From: Lewinellaceae bacterium
GTDB taxonomy: Bacteria > Bacteroidota > Bacteroidia > Chitinophagales > Saprospiraceae
NCBI GenBank assembly: GCA_020636005.1
Contig: JACJYR010000005.1
Coordinates: forward strand, 62,001-126,000
DNA length: 64,000 bases
Direction of reading: 5' to 3'
Positions within the stretch are counted from its first letter, which is position 1. Each line of letters begins with the position of its first letter. Positions 1 to 8,179 of this stretch are shown piece by piece. The position numbers were made by a program, and so were the translations under genes. The notes under the pieces were generated by a model. The model saw only the letters and a program-made list of their open reading frames with translations. It had not been told where the DNA came from and ran no database searches.

Positions 1-3000
1 GACGTGGCTTGCAACGGCGCTTCGACGGGTTCCATCAACCTGACGCCCGCTGGGGGCACACCCGCTTATACTTTTTTATGGTCAAACGGCGCAACCACGG
101 AAGACATCGCATCGCTGGCGGCTGGCACCTACACCGTCACCGCCACCGACACGAGGGGCTGCACGGGTTCGACCAGCATCACCATTACCCAAGCCACCGC
201 ACTGGCAATTTCGGTCAGCAAAACCGACGTGACCTGCAACGGCGCAAGCACGGGCAGCATCAACCTGACCGTGAACGGCGGCACCTCGCCCTATACCTAC
301 AACTGGGGCGGCGGCGTCACCAGCCAAAACCGCACGAACCTCGCTGCGGGCAACTATACCGTCACCGTCACCGGGACGGGCGGTTGCACCGCCACGGCGT
401 TGGTAAGCATTGCTCAAAATACCATCATCACCATTGCCGGAACGGCCACTAATGCCACCTGCAATGGCAGCAGCACGGGCGCCATCACCCTCAATGTGAA
501 CGGCGGCGCTGGCGGCTACACCTACGCCTGGAGCGGCGCAGGTGCTGGCACCAACCCCCGCACGGGCTTGGCGGCTGGGTCGTACACCGTGACCGTCACC
601 GATGTCAGCCTTTGTACCAGAACCGCCAATTTCACCGTGACGCAGCCCACCGCCCTGAGCGCCAGCGGAGTGACCACGGTGGTCACTTGCAACGGCGGCA
701 GCAACGGCTCGGTGAACCTGACCGTGAGCGGCGGCACTTCGCCATACACCTTCGCCTGGTCGAGTGGCGCTGCCACGGAAGACGTGAGCGGCTTGGCAGT
801 AGGCAGCTACACGGTGACGGTGACGGATTTCAACCGATGCACTGTCACGCAGAATTTCACCATCAACCAACCAGCCTTGCTCACTGTGAGCGGCATGGTG
901 ACGCCCAATTGCCCAGCCTCGTCCAATGGCTCGGTGTCATTGACCGTGAGCGGCGGCACTGCGCCATTTACCTACGCCTGGAGCGGCGCAGGTGTTGGCA
1001 CCAGCACCCGCACTGGCTTGGCGGCTGGCACATACAACGTGACCGTCACCGACAACAGCGGCTGCACGGCTACGAATTCATTTACGCTCGACCCGCTCTC
1101 GCTCAGTGTGACAGGCTTCGGAAAGACCTGCACCGCACAGGATGGGCAGGCTTATGCCACCGTTTCGGGAGGCTTGGAGCCTTACACATTTGCTTGGAGC
1201 AATGGGGCGACGACGGAATATATTCAGGGTTTAAACATAGGCACATACACTGTGACCGTGACCGCCGGGGCTTGCAGCCTCACGGGGCAGTACACCGTCG
1301 GCCAGCCTGCGAGCTGCCTGCCACCCGTGGCGAAGGACGACCATTATACGACCAAAGCGAACACCCCTATTTCTGGCACCGTAATGCCAAATGACCCTTT
1401 CGACCCAGGCTTCGATAGTGACCCGGTTTACCCACCGGATACTTTGATATTTGAAAACCTGGAAGTGCTGAAAGATACGATTGGCACGATTGACTGGAAC
1501 GAGGACGGGAGTTTCACCTACACACCTGCCCTCAATTTTACAGGTTCTTTTTCAATAGATTATGAAATCTGTAACCCCCTGGGGCTTTGCGCACAGGCCA
1601 CACTTTACATGGACGTGCCGCTCACACCTATCCTTGCTGTTGATGACAACGGAGGCCCCGTAATGGGGTTGCCCGGTGCTACGGCTGTACTTGATGTCTT
1701 CCACAATGACTTACTGGACGGCTCACCTGTTGGGCCTTTGGATGTTGTTTTGACGGAAATAATCCCTGATCCGACAAGTGTGCTGACCCTGAACCCCGAT
1801 GGAACGGTTGACGTAGCTCCCAATAGCGCAACAAGCATCTACTATTTGACCTACGAAATTTGCGAAGCAATCAACCTCACCAATTGTGATACAGCCCTGG
1901 TGACAGTAAACGTCATCAACCTTGAGGACTGTACCAACGGCCTTGACGAGGACGGTGACGGCCTGGTGGACTGCGAAGACCCCGACTGCCAGGGCACCAC
2001 GATGCCGCAGGCCGTGGCCGATACATTTACCACTTGCCCGGGCATGGGCAAATACAGCAACCTGGTGAGCATCAACGACGGCAACCTTCAAAGCCCCATA
2101 TTTACTATCGTTGCGCAGCCCGCAAAAGGCACTATGACCCTCAATAATTTTGGCGCATTCACCTACACACCTGCCGACAGCCAGTGCGGCAGCATCAGCT
2201 TCACCTATCAGGTGTGCAACCAGGCGAACGTTTGCTGCTCTACAACGGAAGCCGTCATCAATTTTGGCGACAGTGAGCCACCTGTATTGCAGAACGTGCC
2301 AGCCGACCTGACCATCTCCTGTGATGACGAAGTGCCGCAGCCCCCTGCCGTTGTGGCCACCGACCTCTGCCCCTACATCTCCATCGCTGTGGAAGACTCC
2401 GACGACCTGGACAGTACGAGTGCATGCGGCACCTACACCATCACCCGTACTTGGACGGCAAAGGACATCTGCGGAAATTCCGCCAGCCAGTCGCAGCATA
2501 TCACCGTCGAGGACCAGGCTGCGCCGGAGGTGTTCCGGGTCTATACCCTTCCCAACGGGAAGAAAATGTTGGCGGGCAATGCCCAGCGAACCTCCGGCCT
2601 TTGGAAGTACGTCAAGTTCCCCGTACACTTCGACACCCCTCCATTAGTGTTCGCCCAGGTGGCGAGCAGCAACGACGCTGCGCCAGTGACGGTGCAGACA
2701 AGGTACATTTCGACAACGGGCTTCGAGATGCGCCTACGGGAAGAGGAAGCTGCCGACCAGCTCCACGGCGGCGAGACGGTCAGTTGGATGGCCACCGAGC
2801 CAGGCAACGTGGACGGCTCCTACAAAATGGCCACACAACTGCTCAACGGCGTCAACCAGAATTTCCAAAACCTGGCCTATCCCCTTTCTTTTCCTGCCAA
2901 TCCAGTCTTTATTGCTTCGGTGAACGGCATGGCACAGGCAGACCCCGTCACTGTACGCACCAAACAGGAAACCGCCAGTGGCATCAAAATATCCCTTCAG

Positions 3001-4353
3001 GAAGAGCAGAGTGCCGACGCCGAGACTGCCCACGCCAACGAAAAGCTGGCGTGGCTGACATTGTCGGCTGGCTCTAATATCTATGATGAAAACGGCAACT
3101 TTGTGGCCGAGTCAGGTACGATCAGCACCGACCACAACTGGGCCACGGTGAGCCTCATGCACAGCTTCACCAAGCCAGTAGTGCTGCTCGGCGGCCTGTC
3201 CTCCAACGGCAACCAGGCAGCGACCATCCGGGTGCGCAATGTCACGGCGACCAGCTTCGAAGTCAGGGTACAGGAGTGGGACTACCTCAACGACATCCAT
3301 ACGAATGAATCGATCAACTATTTAGTGGTGGAGGGGAGTATCCCCACTTACAAGGAATATTACTGTTTCAACGACGATGCCCCGCTAAAGTTGGGTGTGG
3401 ATGTCATCGCCGTCGACAACTGCGACGGCCAAGTGGCCTTCGATTACACAGAGGTAGAAGAACGCCTGTCCCAAGGGCTCAAGGCTATCCGCACCTGGTC
3501 TGCCTCGGACGACTGTGGGAACATTGATGTACTCACCCGGAGGGATACCTGCGCTGTGGCCGCCGTAAAACTGAAAACCCTATTGTCGGGTGCAATGCCC
3601 CTAACTGGCGGAACCGGGCTAATGAACGATGCTCTCCGTACCAAGCAACTCGTCCCCATTAAGGAGCCCTATTCCGGGCTCTCCGGTTTCCAGCACCAGG
3701 GCATGGGTGGCAACGAGACCGCCAGCCCCAACTTCATTGGAGTAGAAGGCGAAAAGGCCGTGGAGGATTGGCTCTTCGTGGAGTGCAGGGCGCCGGGCAA
3801 CGACATGGCTGTGCTCTCCACTTGCTCGGTGCTACTGAGACGGGACGGCTCGACTACCACTGCTAACGGGGACAGTATACTGTATTTCTGGGACCTGCCC
3901 GAAGGCGACTATTACATCGCAGCCCGCCACCGCAACCACCTCGGCTTGATGACCGATGGCGTCTGGTACCTCAGCTCGGACGGGCCACCCCTTGTTGACC
4001 TGACGGACCCCGAAACCGCCGTGAGGGGGGGCGCACTGGCAGGGAAGTTTGCCAACGGCAAAAGAGCCATGTGGGCCGGCGACTACAACGGCGATGGCAG
4101 GGCCATCTTCCAGGGCCCCTACAACGACGTGTTCTTCCTCTTCTCCAAGGTGCTTGGCGACCCGGCCAACTCGGAAAAGCTGGCCAACTACATCTCAAAT
4201 GGCTACAACCGGGAGGACTTCGACCTGGACGGGCGGACCATCTACCAGGGGCCTGGAAACGACAAGGCGATGCTGCTATACCACTCAGTGCTGGCGCATC
4301 AGGGGAACACCGTCAACCTGGCGAATTACATTGTGATGCAGTGGTTGCCTTGA
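1..4353 (+). CDS. SprB-repeat surface adhesin, 5' end outside window
   Basis: Open from the first base, so the N-terminus is missing; about 1450 residues are visible. In order: six SprB-type repeats of about 75 residues (each with a TCNG-like start, GGTSPYTYxW core and AAGxYTVTVTD end) to about residue 438; Ig/cadherin-like segments (438-756) containing an acidic calcium-type motif, DEDGDGLVDCEDPDC; an HYR-like domain (758-845); three repeats of about 80-90 residues resembling H-type lectin beta modules (845-1114); another HYR-like piece; and a 260-residue C-terminal module (1188-1449) with RHRNHLGLMTDG and two DxDGRxIxQGPxND motifs. SprB repeats are known from Bacteroidota gliding adhesins exported by T9SS. 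No standard type A tail is present. The C-terminal module recurs in the giant protein at 40437-48998, so I infer that it serves surface attachment or export. The ligand is unknown. Confidence 0.85.
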   Translation, partial: DVACNGASTGSINLTPAGGTPAYTFLWSNGATTEDIASLAAGTYTVTATDTRGCTGSTSITITQATALAISVSKTDVTCNGASTGSINLTVNGGTSPYTYNWGGGVTSQNRTNLAAGNYTVTVTGTGGCTATALVSIAQNTIITIAGTATNATCNGSSTGAITLNVNGGAGGYTYAWSGAGAGTNPRTGLAAGSYTVTVTDVSLCTRTANFTVTQPTALSASGVTTVVTCNGGSNGSVNLTVSGGTSPYTFAWSSGAATEDVSGLAVGSYTVTVTDFNRCTVTQNFTINQPALLTVSGMVTPNCPASSNGSVSLTVSGGTAPFTYAWSGAGVGTSTRTGLAAGTYNVTVTDNSGCTATNSFTLDPLSLSVTGFGKTCTAQDGQAYATVSGGLEPYTFAWSNGATTEYIQGLNIGTYTVTVTAGACSLTGQYTVGQPASCLPPVAKDDHYTTKANTPISGTVMPNDPFDPGFDSDPVYPPDTLIFENLEVLKDTIGTIDWNEDGSFTYTPALNFTGSFSIDYEICNPLGLCAQATLYMDVPLTPILAVDDNGGPVMGLPGATAVLDVFHNDLLDGSPVGPLDVVLTEIIPDPTSVLTLNPDGTVDVAPNSATSIYYLTYEICEAINLTNCDTALVTVNVINLEDCTNGLDEDGDGLVDCEDPDCQGTTMPQAVADTFTTCPGMGKYSNLVSINDGNLQSPIFTIVAQPAKGTMTLNNFGAFTYTPADSQCGSISFTYQVCNQANVCCSTTEAVINFGDSEPPVLQNVPADLTISCDDEVPQPPAVVATDLCPYISIAVEDSDDLDSTSACGTYTITRTWTAKDICGNSASQSQHITVEDQAAPEVFRVYTLPNGKKMLAGNAQRTSGLWKYVKFPVHFDTPPLVFAQVASSNDAAPVTVQTRYISTTGFEMRLREEEAADQLHGGETVSWMATEPGNVDGSYKMATQLLNGVNQNFQNLAYPLSFPANPVFIASVNGMAQADPVTVRTKQETASGIKISLQEEQSADAETAHANEKLAWLTLSAGSNIYDENGNFVAESGTISTDHNWATVSLMHSFTKPVVLLGGLSSNGNQAATIRVRNVTATSFEVRVQEWDYLNDIHTNESINYLVVEGSIPTYKEYYCFNDDAPLKLGVDVIAVDNCDGQVAFDYTEVEERLSQGLKAIRTWSASDDCGNIDVLTRRDTCAVAAVKLKTLLSGAMPLTGGTGLMNDALRTKQLVPIKEPYSGLSGFQHQGMGGNETASPNFIGVEGEKAVEDWLFVECRAPGNDMAVLSTCSVLLRRDGSTTTANGDSILYFWDLPEGDYYIAARHRNHLGLMTDGVWYLSSDGPPLVDLTDPETAVRGGALAGKFANGKRAMWAGDYNGDGRAIFQGPYNDVFFLFSKVLGDPANSEKLANYISNGYNREDFDLDGRTIYQGPGNDKAMLLYHSVLAHQGNTVNLANYIVMQWLP

Positions 4354-4362
4354 GATTTAATA

Positions 4363-4436
4363 AGAGATGAGAAATTGAGAAAGTTGAGAAAACCGAGAAA
4401 TTCTCGACTTTCTTAAAATTCTCATTTTCTCACCGC
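4363..4436. repeat. GAGAAA-type repeat hairpin
   Basis: Short tandem GAGAAA-like units (about 7-bp spacing) on the left are answered by TTCTCA-like units on the right. The centre holds a perfect small palindrome, CGAGAAATTCTCG (4395-4407). It lies just after the adhesin stop and could act as a transcript end. It belongs to the same architectural class as the repeats at 20171-20230, 23764-23808 and 36480-36531. Confidence 0.5.
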
Positions 4437-5055
4437 TTGGAATAAACGCCATGCTGGGCGCAGTCGAAATAGCAGCCCGTCAGCGTTTCCAGTATCCTGT
4501 CCACCGTCGCACGGCTCAGTCCGTAACTCTTGCCAATCTTCAAGGCATCTTTTCTTCGAAATTCGGGAGGTAGGTTTTCGATGAATTTTCGCTTATTATT
4601 TGGTAGCTGGTTGAAAGCTGCCGAACTGCTCTTGGGCAGCTTTTCGAGCAAAAAAAGGGTGTGCGGATGAAGATGTTTGCCAATCGGTTCACCGTCTTGT
4701 AATTCGTTTCGGAGCAATAAATGACGCTCGATGTGTCCCCCCGCTCGTACTTTCGGAGCGCCGAGAAGGTCATCGCCATGCGGAAGAAGATGACGCCCAT
4801 GCGGAAAACGGATGCCAGTGCGTCGTCGCCGTTGAGCAGGTAGGTTTCCTTTAGCAGGCGCTGGAAGATTTGGAAGTGATGTGACCACTGCTTGCGGGTG
4901 AAGTGGCACTCGGTCGGGTGGGCAGCGAGGAAGTTGTGCATTTCGACAACCTCCTGCGAGCGTTCCCGAAAGTATTCCGTCAGGTTGACGCTACCCTGCT
5001 GCGGCGACACGTCCCGCCAATGCGGTTTCACGGCGAAGATGTAGAACGAGACTAT
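4430..5055 (-). pseudogene. DUF3987-family fragment, frameshifted and 5'-truncated
   Basis: On the minus strand one frame encodes a stretch running from SFYIFAVKPHWRDVSPQQ through LTEYFRERSQEVVEMHNFL to FRMGVIFFRMAMTFSALR. A second frame continues with HTLFLLEKLPK, then PPEFRRKDALKIGKSYGLS and the final HGVYSKR. Together they match the C-terminal half of DUF3987 proteins as I know them, a primase/helicase-associated family common on Bacteroidota mobile elements. The frame changes at or near a run of seven A (4650-4656). A stop at about 5056 and the absent N-terminal half show a decayed remnant. It sits outside the left attachment repeat, so it probably belongs to an older integration in the same tRNA site. 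A sequencing error in the homopolymer would explain the frameshift but not the missing 5' half. Confidence 0.7.
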
Positions 5056-5260
5056 TCAGAGAAGTATGTTTTTGAAAAAAACACACTCTCACAATCAATC
5101 ACTTGTGAAAAATTGACACAGTTTTTTGAGCAATCTCTGTAGAACAGGAAACGGGAGAACAACCCGTCTTCGCTTTATGGTATGGGGCGCAAGACTGGGG
5201 AGCGGATGTTACCTTTTTCTGGGGTTTGACCGATTGTTTACTTTTTGTTTACTTTTTCAA

Positions 5261-5293
5261 CAAAAAAAGAGTTACGACGATGCGTAACTCTTT
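5261..5293 (-). terminator. Hairpin with T-tract, original tRNA-Pro terminator
   Basis: Perfect 11-bp arms AAAGAGTTACG (5266-5276) and CGTAACTCTTT (5283-5293) enclose a 6-nt loop. Read on the minus strand the hairpin is followed by seven T. It lies immediately downstream of the tRNA-Pro 3' remnant, where the tRNA terminator would have been before the element integrated. Confidence 0.6.
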
Positions 5294-5303
5294 GATTATT
5301 AGT

Positions 5304-5351
5304 GTCGGGGTGACAGGATTTGAACCTGCGACCACACGCCCCCCAGACGTG
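5304..5351. repeat. Left attachment repeat, 3' half of tRNA-Pro
   Basis: 48 bp identical to 19918-19965. On the minus strand it encodes the T arm and anticodon region of tRNA-Pro(GGG) and then diverges. The intact tRNA is at the other copy. This is the usual footprint of a tyrosine-recombinase element that integrates into a tRNA 3' end and rebuilds the gene. The integrase gene begins about 150 bp inside. Confidence 0.88.
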
Positions 5352-5447
5352 GATTTAATGGTTCAATATGAATTAACGTATTCATAACTCGCTGATTTTC
5401 AGTAATACATTTTTCATATCGTTTCATATCTTTACATTTCAAACCAC

Positions 5448-5473
5448 AATCTGCTGGCAAATTGCTGGCAAAT
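5448..5473. repeat. Left subterminal 26-bp repeat (candidate integrase arm site)
   Basis: Identical to 19847-19872 and in the same orientation. It contains two tandem copies of TGCTGGCAAAT. It lies directly upstream of the integrase and overlaps a small dyad (TGGCAA/TTGCCA). Position near both element ends suggests a recombinase or excisionase binding site; that role is inferred. Confidence 0.6.
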
Positions 5474-5499
5474 TTTTGCCAACAAAAAAAAATGTAGGG

Positions 5500-6894
5500 A
5501 TGACAGTTTCAGCAAAAATCGAACTTGACAAAAGGAGCAAGAAAAAAAATGGCACTTTCCCATTAAAGCTTCTCATTGTCATTGACCGCAATCCGATAAG
5601 GATTCCTTTGGGGTATAGTTTGCTTCCAGCAGACTGGAATGAAAAAACCCAAACTGTCAAATCGTCCAGCAAGATAGTGGAAAACACCACAAGGCTAAAT
5701 GCCAAATTCCAGAAAGAAAAAACTCAGGCTTTAGAAGCCATCACTCGATTGATTGACAGTGGGGAGATAGTTGGCATGAGCCAGGCTGAAATCAAAACAC
5801 GCATCACTGGAAAACAAAAAAATGAAGCCCACCTAATTGAGTTTTTTAACACGATAATCACAGAACTTGAAATTTCGGGCAATGTTGGGAACGCAAGGGT
5901 TTACAAAATGGTGCGGGACAGCATTTCAAATTTTTTAAGAGCCAAAGACACTCCCCTAACCTCAGTATCCTACAAGTTGCTCAAAAAATACGAAGTCTGG
6001 TTTTTGAGCAGAGGGAACAGCCTCAACGGACTTTCAATCAATTTGAGAACACTCAGAGCCTTAATCAACAAAGCCATTAAGCGTAAAATGCTATCAAGGG
6101 AATCCTATCCATTCGAGAACTATTCCATTAAAAACGGCACAACAAGGAAAAGGGCTATAAAACAAAACGGGATGGATGCTGTGATAAACTTTGAGCCAAC
6201 TACACCCAACCAACAAAAGGCCAAAGATTATTTCCTTATAAGCTTTTACCTGATGGGGGCTTCCTTCGTTGACATGGCATTTCTCAGGGTAAAGGACATG
6301 AAAAATGGACGGATAGAATATAAGCGAAGGAAAACAGGGAAGTTGCACAGCATTAAAATCACCCCACCCCTGCAAAAGTTGCTTGATAAGTTTTTGCCAG
6401 GAAAGACAAGAGAAGATTTTATTCTCCCCGTTATCAACCGTAAGGTTGAGAAACAATATTATACTAATGTGTACCTCAACAATGGATTTATCGAATACGG
6501 CATTGAGAGCGAAGAAACCATCAACAGGATTAAAGTCACTGACGAACTCAGAAACCACATCAAGGAGCAAGCCATCGGGAAAGAACGGCAGGACTTCCTT
6601 TTAAATTTGGTGGTCACCGAAGAAATGAAAAAACAATACGCCAACATCAGGGACGAACTAAAACGGTACAACGACAACATGAAGGAGATTGGCAAAGCCT
6701 GTGGCATAGACCACAAAGTAACAAGCTATGTAGCCAGGCATTCATTTGCCACTATCGCAAAATACAAAGACGTTCCTGTTTCTGTCATTTCGCAGGCTTT
6801 GGGACATACCGATTTGAAAACAACAGAGGTTTATTTGGCTGAATTTGATGACGAGGTGATGGACAAGTATAATGAAATCATCATAGGTGTCTGA
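5500..6894 (+). CDS. Tyrosine recombinase, Bacteroidota element integrase (IntDOT-like)
   Basis: Likely catalyses integration and excision of the surrounding element at tRNA-Pro. The protein is about 464 residues. An N-terminal arm-binding segment (KIELDKRSKKKNGTFPLKL, then IPLGYSLLPADW) is followed by a SAM-like core-binding domain and a catalytic domain with ARHSFATIAK and GHTDLKTTEVYL, giving the Arg-II, His and Tyr nucleophile. The position of the first catalytic Arg reads GASFVDMAFL, with no Arg. Loss of that Arg is known for IntDOT of Bacteroides. An insertion of about 100 residues separates the KRRKTGK lysine region from the ARHSFA box. I chose the ATG at 5500; the frame is open from a TTG at 5476, which would add eight residues overlapping upstream repeats. 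It is the first gene inside the left attachment repeat. Confidence 0.92.
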   Translation: MTVSAKIELDKRSKKKNGTFPLKLLIVIDRNPIRIPLGYSLLPADWNEKTQTVKSSSKIVENTTRLNAKFQKEKTQALEAITRLIDSGEIVGMSQAEIKTRITGKQKNEAHLIEFFNTIITELEISGNVGNARVYKMVRDSISNFLRAKDTPLTSVSYKLLKKYEVWFLSRGNSLNGLSINLRTLRALINKAIKRKMLSRESYPFENYSIKNGTTRKRAIKQNGMDAVINFEPTTPNQQKAKDYFLISFYLMGASFVDMAFLRVKDMKNGRIEYKRRKTGKLHSIKITPPLQKLLDKFLPGKTREDFILPVINRKVEKQYYTNVYLNNGFIEYGIESEETINRIKVTDELRNHIKEQAIGKERQDFLLNLVVTEEMKKQYANIRDELKRYNDNMKEIGKACGIDHKVTSYVARHSFATIAKYKDVPVSVISQALGHTDLKTTEVYLAEFDDEVMDKYNEIIIGV

Positions 6895-6958
6895 AATTTC
6901 AAAATTTCTGTTATACCTTTAGCCTTGAAGTAAAAATTTTCAAACAATTAAGTTTTTC

Positions 6959-7228
6959 ATGGAAGTTGTTTGCCTCGAAACTAAAGCCTTTTATACTCTC
7001 ATTGATGAAGTGGTTGAAAGGATGATGGAACAACGGAAAGAGAAACCGAAATGGGTTTCAGGAGATGACGCTATGGAAATTTTGAAAATAACATCTAAGA
7101 CTACCCTCCAAAAACTTAAGAATGAAGGCCATATAAAGTTTTCTCAACCAATGAAAAAACTGGTTGTGTATGACCGTCAATCACTTTTGGATTACCTGGA
7201 AAAACATTCTCACGAACCTTTTCAATAA
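6959..7228 (+). CDS. Helix-turn-helix protein, excisionase/regulator type
   Basis: Small 89-residue protein of the kind that follows integrase genes in Bacteroidota elements. An N-terminal helix (FYTLIDEVVERMMEQ) precedes a MerR/excisionase-like winged HTH: WVSGDDAMEILKITSKTTLQ, KLKNEGHIKF, then a short wing and YDRQSLLDYLE. Family members bind DNA as excisionases or regulators; the target here is unknown, and the subterminal repeats are a reasonable guess. A near match to the -7 element (TACCTTTA) lies at about 6913-6920. It starts 64 bp after the integrase stop and is followed closely by a second small gene. Confidence 0.8.
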   Translation: MEVVCLETKAFYTLIDEVVERMMEQRKEKPKWVSGDDAMEILKITSKTTLQKLKNEGHIKFSQPMKKLVVYDRQSLLDYLEKHSHEPFQ

Positions 7229-7236
7229 ATTAGCCA

Positions 7237-7473
7237 ATGGATTTCAACCGATTCCTAAAATTTTTCAATTACGGGTACTTCTTATCAAAGTATGAACCCA
7301 AGTTTTTGAAAACACTTTTGAAAGTTACGGAGAGTGCTTCTGACATTAACGATTCTCTTTCCGCTGGGAAATCACAGTATAATAAAGAACAAGTTTTGGA
7401 AAAACTTAAATCGGTGTCAAAAACGGCCCAAAAAGAAAAAGGAATCGAGAAAGGATTTGAACCTGAAATATAA
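7237..7473 (+). CDS. Small hypothetical protein, 78 residues
   Basis: Not recognised. It begins 8 bp after the HTH gene stop and is probably co-transcribed. The sequence is lysine-rich with aromatic residues at the N-terminus (FNRFLKFFNYGYFLSKY) and predicted helical throughout. No signal peptide, cysteines or catalytic motif are visible. Tight spacing and the AT-rich composition shared with its neighbours support a real gene; a role in regulation or mobility is only a guess from location. Confidence 0.5.
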   Translation: MDFNRFLKFFNYGYFLSKYEPKFLKTLLKVTESASDINDSLSAGKSQYNKEQVLEKLKSVSKTAQKEKGIEKGFEPEI

Positions 7474-7525
7474 TAACATATTTATTATGCTATGAAGAAT
7501 AAATTAAAAGTCCAATAAAATTGAA

Positions 7526-8179
7526 ATGGAAGAAAATGAAATTATACAAAAATATAAACATAGATTAAGAATCTTCTTAATCATCTATGTCTTTTCAGAT
7601 GATTATCAAGATGAAAAAAGACCAGCCTATAAAAAATTATTGCAAAGTGAAATCAAAATTCAAAAAATAGATTTCTGGTTAAGGAATCCTGATTATTTTG
7701 CGTATGAACTATTGAAATTAGTAAAGGAAAATCCCGACAAACGGACAGAAATCAAACTTATAGTCAAAGACATTTTCAATAGCAAGGAACCTGAGATTAG
7801 AAGGGAAGAAATGGAAAAATTTAGATTTGGAGCATATCAAGATTTGGACGATGTAATAGCATTCCTAAGTAGCGTTGACCTTGTTAAGTTTGAAAGCAAA
7901 AGAGCAATTGATTCAAAGGTAAGAAACAAAAAATATTTTCTCACCGAATTAGCTTTAAAAAAGCTCAATGAAAATATTAACTCATTATCATTTTTGCAAT
8001 GGTATTTTGATAGATGCAATTTGATTAAAAAATACTTTGGCGACAAAACAGGAAGTCAATTAAAAGATATTCAGTATGAATTGGATGAATATAAGACAAC
8101 TTCATTTAACGATTACATTGCAGGTATTTCGGAATTTGCAAAGGATGAGTACCAAAAAATATACCACGAAAAACTATGA
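7526..8179 (+). CDS. Hypothetical partner of the SMC-like ATPase
   Basis: 217 residues, soluble, charged and helical. The middle (about 105-150) reads like a winged helix: DLDDVIAFLSSVDLVKF, then a basic turn and KYFLTELALKKL, the pattern of a wing followed by a recognition-like helix. Its stop overlaps the next start by 4 bp (ATGA at 8176-8179), showing translational coupling with the ATPase. Known three-component ABC defence systems pair a small middle component, often with a wHTH, with an ATPase of this kind. I infer by analogy that this is such a partner; no family is recognised with certainty. Codon use is AT-rich like the rest of the island. Confidence 0.6.
   Translation: MEENEIIQKYKHRLRIFLIIYVFSDDYQDEKRPAYKKLLQSEIKIQKIDFWLRNPDYFAYELLKLVKENPDKRTEIKLIVKDIFNSKEPEIRREEMEKFRFGAYQDLDDVIAFLSSVDLVKFESKRAIDSKVRNKKYFLTELALKKLNENINSLSFLQWYFDRCNLIKKYFGDKTGSQLKDIQYELDEYKTTSFNDYIAGISEFAKDEYQKIYHEKL

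Noticed and set aside
82..870. 262-codon minus-strand open frame opposite the SprB repeats
   Set aside because: Complement of repetitive Thr/Gly/Ala-rich coding sequence; Ala/Gly/His-rich product without family character.
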